NCBI RefSeq assembly: GCF_900060185.1
Contig: NZ_FIZY01000003.1
Coordinates: forward strand, 62,001 to 126,000
DNA length: 64,000 nucleotides
Source: Grimontia marina
Lineage (GTDB): Bacteria; Pseudomonadota; Gammaproteobacteria; Enterobacterales; Vibrionaceae
Reading direction: 5' to 3'
Positions 58,810 through 64,000 of this stretch are shown here, piece after piece (position 1 is the first letter of the stretch; every line of letters begins with the position of its first letter). The notes below the pieces were generated by a model that was not told the DNA's origin, ran no database searches, and was given only the letters and a program-made list of their open reading frames with translations. The translations under genes were made by a program, and so were the position numbers.

Positions 58810-60524
58810 CAGGCACCTATCAACGACATCGCCGCCGCTTCAGAAAGCTTCATCGCCTCTTCCAGCGAAGTTTGTCCTTGCTTGGCAAAATCCAGCGCAC
58901 TGTGAACTAAAGGCTTATAGCCCGCTTGCTGTTCTGCCAGCGCTGAGAACAATTGGGTGTCGTTAGCGCGCAAGGCATCCATCAATTCTGGGGTAATTTC
59001 CAGAAGCTCAAACACACCAATTCGGCCTTTGTAGCCGGTAAAGTTACAGCTTTGACAGCCGCGGCCTTTGTAGAAGCCATGCCCTGCCATTTCCGGGCGA
59101 GTCGTTGTCAGCCAAACCTGCTCCACATCGTCAGTGGCGTGAGGCACTTTACAATCCGGACAAATACGTCGGATCAATCGCTGCGCCAGCACGGCGCGAA
59201 CTGCACTCGCCACCAGATACCCCGGCGCTTCCATATCCAGAAGACGGAGCGCACTGTCGATGGCGTTATTAGTGTGCAAGGTCGACAGTACCAGGTGACC
59301 GGTCAGCGCCGCGCGAAGGCCGATTTCCACGGTTTCGAGGTCACGCATCTCACCGACCAGGATGATGTCCGGGTCCTGACGAAGGAAGGTACGCAACGCA
59401 GAAGAAAAGCTCAGGCCAATCTTGCTTTGAATTTGCACCTGACTGATACGCGGCAGACGGTATTCCACCGGGTCTTCCGCAGTCAGGATCTTTTTGCCCG
59501 GCACATTCAGTTCATTGAGCGCGCCATAAAGCGTGGTGGTTTTGCCCGAGCCTGTCGGGCCGGTCACCAGAATCATGCCGTGTGGGCGGCGAAGCTGGTT
59601 GCGGAAACGCACCAGCATCTGAGCGTCCATACCGACTTCTTCCAGCTGCAGCACACCGGCCGACTGGTTAAGAAGACGCATCACCACAGATTCGCCGTAT
59701 TGCACAGGAAGCGTCGACACACGCACGTCGATGGCATTGCCACGGACATTGATGTTGAAGCGACCATCCTGCGGCAGACGCTTTTCAGAGATATCCATGC
59801 CGCTCATGAGTTTCAGGCGAAGCACCAATGCAGAAGCAATCGCACGCTCTTTCAGCAAAGTTTCATGCAACACGCCATCAATACGCTGGCGAATTCGCAG
59901 GGCATCGGCATCTGGCTCGATGTGAATATCCGAAGCATTCACCTGTACTGCGTCTTCAAACAGCGAGTTAATCAGTTTAACGACGGTGACTTCTTCAGAT
60001 TGCTCTTCGTCTGCCCCGAAGTTTTGCTCAAGCTTCACGCCGTGTTCGGCCTGCAAACGCTCAGCAAACGAAGCGATTTCGCTGGTGCGACGGTAGTAGC
60101 GATCAAATGCATCGATCAGCGGCTGTTCTGCAGTGATCAGAAGTTCTACCTGATATTGATGAAGCTGGTTCATCACACTTTCCTGTGAAGCCAGATCCGC
60201 AGGATCGGACATCGCCACACGAACCGTTTTACCGATACGGCCAATCACCAGCGCGCGAAGACGTCGAGCATGCACCTCTGGCAGCAAGCTGACAGCACTT
60301 GGATCGACTTGGGTCAGACTCAGATCAATCAGTGGTACACCAAGCTGACGGGCAAGGAAGTCCAGCATCTGACTTTCGGTCAGAATGCCCATTTCCATCA
60401 GGGTATCGCCAAGCTTACGTCCGGTTTCTGACTGACGGGCCAGCGCAGCATTCAGATGTGCATCAGTGATGATGTGCTCTTCAACCAGCAGGTCGCCAAG
60501 ACGCTTTCGTAATTTAACGGCCAT
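58809..60524 (-). CDS. mshE: MSHA pilus extension ATPase MshE
   Basis: GspE/PilB-type hexameric ATPase that drives pilus assembly. The 571-residue protein has an N-terminal MshEN domain with two RLG-type repeats (from residue 8 and from 37), the region by which Vibrio cholerae MshE binds cyclic di-GMP. The core has Walker A GPTGSGKT (about 327), an Asp box, Walker B with DPDIILVGEMRD, and a tetracysteine zinc site (CPDC...CQSC). Overlaps mshN by 11 bp and mshG by one base. Confidence 0.96.
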   Translation of the reverse strand: MAVKLRKRLGDLLVEEHIITDAHLNAALARQSETGRKLGDTLMEMGILTESQMLDFLARQLGVPLIDLSLTQVDPSAVSLLPEVHARRLRALVIGRIGKTVRVAMSDPADLASQESVMNQLHQYQVELLITAEQPLIDAFDRYYRRTSEIASFAERLQAEHGVKLEQNFGADEEQSEEVTVVKLINSLFEDAVQVNASDIHIEPDADALRIRQRIDGVLHETLLKERAIASALVLRLKLMSGMDISEKRLPQDGRFNINVRGNAIDVRVSTLPVQYGESVVMRLLNQSAGVLQLEEVGMDAQMLVRFRNQLRRPHGMILVTGPTGSGKTTTLYGALNELNVPGKKILTAEDPVEYRLPRISQVQIQSKIGLSFSSALRTFLRQDPDIILVGEMRDLETVEIGLRAALTGHLVLSTLHTNNAIDSALRLLDMEAPGYLVASAVRAVLAQRLIRRICPDCKVPHATDDVEQVWLTTTRPEMAGHGFYKGRGCQSCNFTGYKGRIGVFELLEITPELMDALRANDTQLFSALAEQQAGYKPLVHSALDFAKQGQTSLEEAMKLSEAAAMSLIGA

Positions 60525-61605
60525 CTGTCGCTCCCTGTTTCAGGTTCTCGAGGTAAACCAAACGCTGGCGGGCAAAGTTCACCGACTGGTTGCTCAAACC
60601 GCCAGATTGAACGGCTTTGCCATAAGCTTTTTCGGCTTCCGCATTGGCACCGGTTTTTTCAGCAGACACACCCAGCCCCAGCCACCAACGACCGTCCATC
60701 GGCTCTTGCTCTGTCAGCCATTGATAGCTTTGCTTGGCTTCGAGGTTCTTACCCAGCTTTTGTGCCAAAGCCGCGCGCATGGATACAAATCGTACCTGCT
60801 CGCCATCCAGCAAGTTCACCGAAGAAGACAGCACATTCAGCGCCGATTCTTCACTACCATTTTGCTGATACATACGCGCCAGTGTGAGTTTCAATGTTGC
60901 GGAATTTGGGTTGGCGCTAATGCCTTTACGCAGCACATTTTCGGCATCTCGCAATTGACTGCGACCATATAGAAGTCCCGCCAATTGGTTGGTGGCAGCA
61001 ATGTGGCTCGAGTTGTATTTCACCGCATCACGCAGGAAAGCGATGGCTTTTTGTGTATCACCGACTTGGGCGCGCTTCTGCGCTTTTTCGTAGGCAATGT
61101 CTGCCAACTGCTCGCCAGTCAGTTCAATGGTTTCCACTGACAGGGAAGCTTCTTGTTCAACTTCGATGCTATCTAGTACACGCGCAGCTTTAACCGGCTC
61201 AACTTTCGCCATCAGCACTGGCTCAGGAACTTTTGTGATAACTGTGTTTTCTGCTTTGGCCAAAGACACGGGTTGCTCAACATCCACCGCTTTAGGCACG
61301 GAATGCTTTGCCACATAGCTGACCTCACTTTTCACCACTTTCTGAGTGGGTGAAGGTGCAGCTTTGGGTGTTGAGTCTGCGAAGACAGGCTCAGGTATCA
61401 GGGTTGGCGGTGTTAGGGGCGCCTTTTCACTGCCACTGGAAAGTGCCCATGAAATACCCGTCGCACCAACCAAGGTTGCCACCAGCGCCAGCACAACACG
61501 TGCAAAGCGAAAACCCCATACAGAAGGGATTGATGCAACGGCAAGGCGTTTCTCACTGTTTTGTTGCGACGAAAGGTCGCTCAACATGCGGTTTAATTCA
61601 CTCAT
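60514..61605 (-). CDS. mshN: MSHA biogenesis protein MshN (TPR protein)
   Basis: Membrane-anchored assembly protein of 363 residues. A short cytoplasmic N-terminus precedes a membrane helix (about 30-55), then a Pro/Ala/Lys/Val/Glu-rich linker (60-150) that probably spans the periplasm, and TPR repeats from about 170 to 355. Probably couples the inner-membrane motor to the secretin. 6 bp after mshM. Confidence 0.9.
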   Translation of the reverse strand: MSELNRMLSDLSSQQNSEKRLAVASIPSVWGFRFARVVLALVATLVGATGISWALSSGSEKAPLTPPTLIPEPVFADSTPKAAPSPTQKVVKSEVSYVAKHSVPKAVDVEQPVSLAKAENTVITKVPEPVLMAKVEPVKAARVLDSIEVEQEASLSVETIELTGEQLADIAYEKAQKRAQVGDTQKAIAFLRDAVKYNSSHIAATNQLAGLLYGRSQLRDAENVLRKGISANPNSATLKLTLARMYQQNGSEESALNVLSSSVNLLDGEQVRFVSMRAALAQKLGKNLEAKQSYQWLTEQEPMDGRWWLGLGVSAEKTGANAEAEKAYGKAVQSGGLSNQSVNFARQRLVYLENLKQGATDGR

Positions 61606-61611
61606 GATTTC

Positions 61612-62442
61612 CTACCCCCAAACGGCCTGAAGCACAGAGTGCTTGCGGGCGAGAGGTGTATCTTTAATGGCGAGGCGAACAGCATGTGCGCTGACGCGGT
61701 GTTTGCCCCTACCAAAACTCAATAACAGCGATTTATGACAAAGCTGATGCACCAGTCGCGGAATGCCTTGACTCGCGACCCAAATACGTCGCTTTGCCCA
61801 AGTTGAGAACAGTGGTGAAGCGCCCTGTTCTTGTAATCTGTGGTCGATATAGGCTGATGTCTCAGCAAAGCTCAGCGGCGTCAACTCGGCGCTGAAACTG
61901 ATGCGTTGCAGTAGCTGACGCATATTGTGTTGTGACAGGCGTTCATCAAGCTCTGGCTGGCCAAACATAATCAGTTGAATCAGCTTACGCTGTTCCGTTT
62001 CCAGATTGCCCAGCAAGCGGATCGCTTCAAGCACTTCATCCGGCATGGCCTGCGCTTCATCGCAAAGGATCACAACCGGCTTCTCATCTCGCGCAGCAAT
62101 AATTGCCGCCTGTTGGATTACACCAAGCAGCTTGTCTTCTGTCACCTGTTCGTCAATACCAAGCTCATCAGCAATCAGGCGATGCAACCCTGCCACCGTA
62201 TTGGCTGGGTTGGGCAGAAATACCAAGGTAAAGCTTTCGCTCAGAGCTTTGAGCACCAAACGGCACACCATGGTTTTTCCTGTACCCACTTCGCCTGTCA
62301 CTTTGACCAGCCCTTCGCCCATTTCCATCGCCGACACGCAGGTGTTTATCGCATCCACGTGAGAACGCACGCCGAAAAAGCAGCGTGTGTCTGGGGTTAA
62401 GCTAAATGGCGCGGCATTGAGGCCAAAGTGCGACATATACAT
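61612..62442 (-). CDS. mshM: MSHA biogenesis ATPase MshM (ExeA-type)
   Basis: AAA+ ATPase of the ExeA/GspA family, 276 residues. It opens MSHFGLNAAPFSLTPDTRCFF, has Walker A GEVGTGKT (about 51-58) and Walker B VVILCDEAQ. A second ATG two codons later is an alternative start. Follows mshL after 9 bp. Confidence 0.93.
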   Translation of the reverse strand: MYMSHFGLNAAPFSLTPDTRCFFGVRSHVDAINTCVSAMEMGEGLVKVTGEVGTGKTMVCRLVLKALSESFTLVFLPNPANTVAGLHRLIADELGIDEQVTEDKLLGVIQQAAIIAARDEKPVVILCDEAQAMPDEVLEAIRLLGNLETEQRKLIQLIMFGQPELDERLSQHNMRQLLQRISFSAELTPLSFAETSAYIDHRLQEQGASPLFSTWAKRRIWVASQGIPRLVHQLCHKSLLLSFGRGKHRVSAHAVRLAIKDTPLARKHSVLQAVWG

Positions 62443-62451
62443 AGGGTTGAC

Positions 62452-64000
62452 TTAGTTTTCCGGGAACCAGTCGTTCAAAAGCTGACGTGAACGGTTGATC
62501 TCTTCTTGCCAGGTTTGCTCACCCACCACTGAAGGTTGAAGCAAGATCACCAGTTCGGTTTTCTGCTTCATGCGGTTCACGTTACGGAACAGATGGCCTA
62601 GACCCGGAATATCGCCGAGAAGTGGCACTTTAGAGACCATTTCTTCATAGCTGGATTTCATCAGACCACCAATGACGACCACATCGCCAGATTGGGCGTG
62701 GATAATAGAGTCCGATTCACGGATAGAGGTCTTAGCCAGTGGCAACACATAAGGCTGTGATGAAGTGCCAAGTTGGATAGTTTTCTCTTCTGTCACCACA
62801 TCGATGACCGCCGGGTGAACATGCAAGAGTACGCCGTTGTCATCGTCAATTTGCGGCGTCACATCCAAGGAGATACCTGAGAAGAAAGGTGTCAGTTCGA
62901 TGTTCGGGCCGGAGTCTGAGTTATCGCCTGAGGTATCGCTGGAAGAAATATCCGTAACAAAGTACTCGTCACCCCCGACTTTAATTACCGCTTTCTGGTT
63001 GTTTGCCGCTGTGACACGTGGACTCGACAGCACGTTCACATCGCCCTGTGTATCAAGGAAGTTCATCACCGCTGAGAAATTGCCATCCGAGATGGTGATA
63101 TTAGTTTGTCCACCGATCACATTGGAAATAAAGTCGCCGGCAAGTTCAGCCGCGTCTCGTGTAATTTCCACACCACCGCTGCCAATCGATGACGTAATAT
63201 TCGACCAGTTAACACCCTGCTGATAGCCATCGCTCAAGGTCACTTCTAGGATTTTCGCTTCCAGAATCACCTGACGCTTCAAACGTGCTTGTGATGCGTC
63301 GAGGAAACGTTTTACTTCGCGAAGTTCATTCGGGTATGCCTTCACCGTGATAAGGCTCGCCTGCGGAGAGACCACAATGCTGCGCCCATCGCCATTACCA
63401 ATCATGGCCGCGACTGCACGTTCGAGCTGCGCCCAGAAATTGCTTTCCGCGCGGGTTTCAATCACGGTTCCGCCCGTTGGCACCGAGGTACGCTCAGTTT
63501 TTTCATCATCTCCGCTACCAGAGCTGGAATCCGTTGAAACTGCACCTGTGCTAATAGAAGTCAGTGATACTCCAGCTCGTTGCAGTTGCAAGTAATCCAC
63601 CGGGAAGGTTTCAGTACGCAACACAGCGGGGAAAATCTGAATAAGACGTCCATTCATTTCCACGTTGTAGCCGTAGATATCTGAGACCACTTCCAACGCT
63701 TCAGGCACGGTGACATCTTTCAGTGAAACAGTGACTTTGCCACTCACTTCCGGGTGCATCACCAAGTTGAAATCCGTGCCCTGCACTAAAGAGCCAAAGA
63801 AAGCTTTGGCATCGACATTGTTAGCATTAATGCGCAGGCGTTTTTCGGTCAACACGCCACTACCAGAGGTGTCAGAGAAGTCCCCCATCAAATCCTGAGT
63901 GACCGCGTCTGGCAATTCAGTCAATGGCTGGGAAGTGCTCTGTGCGTAGGCCTCGTTCAACGCTTCCTGCACTTCAGTCGGCTTTTGATGCCCCGTGCTT
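62452..64000 (-). CDS. mshL: MSHA secretin MshL (partial, N-terminus off the window)
   Basis: Outer-membrane secretin that forms the pilus exit channel. The gene is cut at the right edge: the frame stays open to 64000, and its first visible residues (HQKPTEVQEALNE) lie a little after where a lipobox would be expected, so the lipoprotein signal is outside. An N-terminal secretin/TonB short domain (about residues 50-115 of the visible part), an N1-type domain, and the C-terminal secretin domain (IELTPFFSGISLDVTPQID; VVIGGLMKSSYEE) are complete. Confidence 0.94.
   Translation of the reverse strand, partial: STGHQKPTEVQEALNEAYAQSTSQPLTELPDAVTQDLMGDFSDTSGSGVLTEKRLRINANNVDAKAFFGSLVQGTDFNLVMHPEVSGKVTVSLKDVTVPEALEVVSDIYGYNVEMNGRLIQIFPAVLRTETFPVDYLQLQRAGVSLTSISTGAVSTDSSSGSGDDEKTERTSVPTGGTVIETRAESNFWAQLERAVAAMIGNGDGRSIVVSPQASLITVKAYPNELREVKRFLDASQARLKRQVILEAKILEVTLSDGYQQGVNWSNITSSIGSGGVEITRDAAELAGDFISNVIGGQTNITISDGNFSAVMNFLDTQGDVNVLSSPRVTAANNQKAVIKVGGDEYFVTDISSSDTSGDNSDSGPNIELTPFFSGISLDVTPQIDDDNGVLLHVHPAVIDVVTEEKTIQLGTSSQPYVLPLAKTSIRESDSIIHAQSGDVVVIGGLMKSSYEEMVSKVPLLGDIPGLGHLFRNVNRMKQKTELVILLQPSVVGEQTWQEEINRSRQLLNDWFPEN

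Noticed and set aside
58953-60188. 411-codon open frame on the plus strand, antisense to mshE
   Set aside because: It lies wholly opposite a well-supported gene, has no ribosome site or family motif, and its long openness follows from the codon use of mshE.
62452-64000. mshL start at 63972 as a complete gene
   Set aside because: The GTG there is internal: the frame stays open and in-family to the window edge, and a lipoprotein signal is missing.

Overview
This window reads as housekeeping chromosome from a gammaproteobacterium of the family Vibrionaceae. The strongest signs are blocks of genes in an order typical of that family. These include rnpB between mraZ and rsmI, petABC between rplM-rpsI and sspAB, and an MSHA type IV pilus locus next to mreBCD. 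I lean towards the Grimontia/Enterovibrio/Photobacterium side, but only weakly, because genus cannot be settled by eye. I saw no tRNA or rRNA genes, no insertion sequences and no CRISPR array.

Layout from left to right. (1) 1-8066: the division and cell-wall (dcw) cluster on the minus strand, mraZ-rsmH-ftsL-ftsI-murE-murF-mraY-murD (murD is cut by the window edge), with a promoter and an MraZ operator. (2) 8201-8690: rnpB (RNase P RNA) with promoter and terminator. (3) 8708-13018: rsmI on the minus strand, then lpoA-yraN-diaA-dolP on the plus strand. (4) 13017-18210: minus-strand sspA-sspB, petA-petB-petC (cytochrome bc1) and rplM-rpsI with a structured leader. (5) 18267-22625: zapE, then plus-strand zapG, degQ and degS. 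(6) 22697-27259: the minus-strand lipid-asymmetry operon mlaFEDCB-ibaG-murA. (7) 27660-36912: plus-strand yrbG-kdsD-kdsC-lptC-lptA-lptB-rpoN-hpf-ptsN-rapZ-npr, then mgtE. (8) 37149-38201: an AT-rich acyltransferase-3 gene, the one clear accessory insert. (9) 38262-42660: pmbA, darP, tldD and a nitrilase-family hydrolase. (10) 42664-51103: minus-strand mreB-mreC-mreD-yhdE-rng-yhdP. (11) 51220-64000: the MSHA pilus genes in transcription order mshL-M-N-E-G-F-A-C-D-O-P-Q (mshL is cut by the window edge).

Nearly everything serves the envelope: peptidoglycan precursors and their polymerase (mur, mraY, ftsI, lpoA), shape (mre), lipopolysaccharide synthesis and export (kds, lpt), outer-membrane lipid balance (mla, yhdP, dolP), envelope stress proteolysis (degQ, degS) and a surface pilus (msh). 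I found no wholly new system. The points most worth a second look are the AT-rich acyltransferase insert, an MSHA locus with one pilin gene (no mshB) fused translationally to mshF, the structured rplM leader with an UP element, a candidate sigma-E promoter before degQ, the PVWY motif in cytochrome b, and the large uncharacterised protein MshQ.
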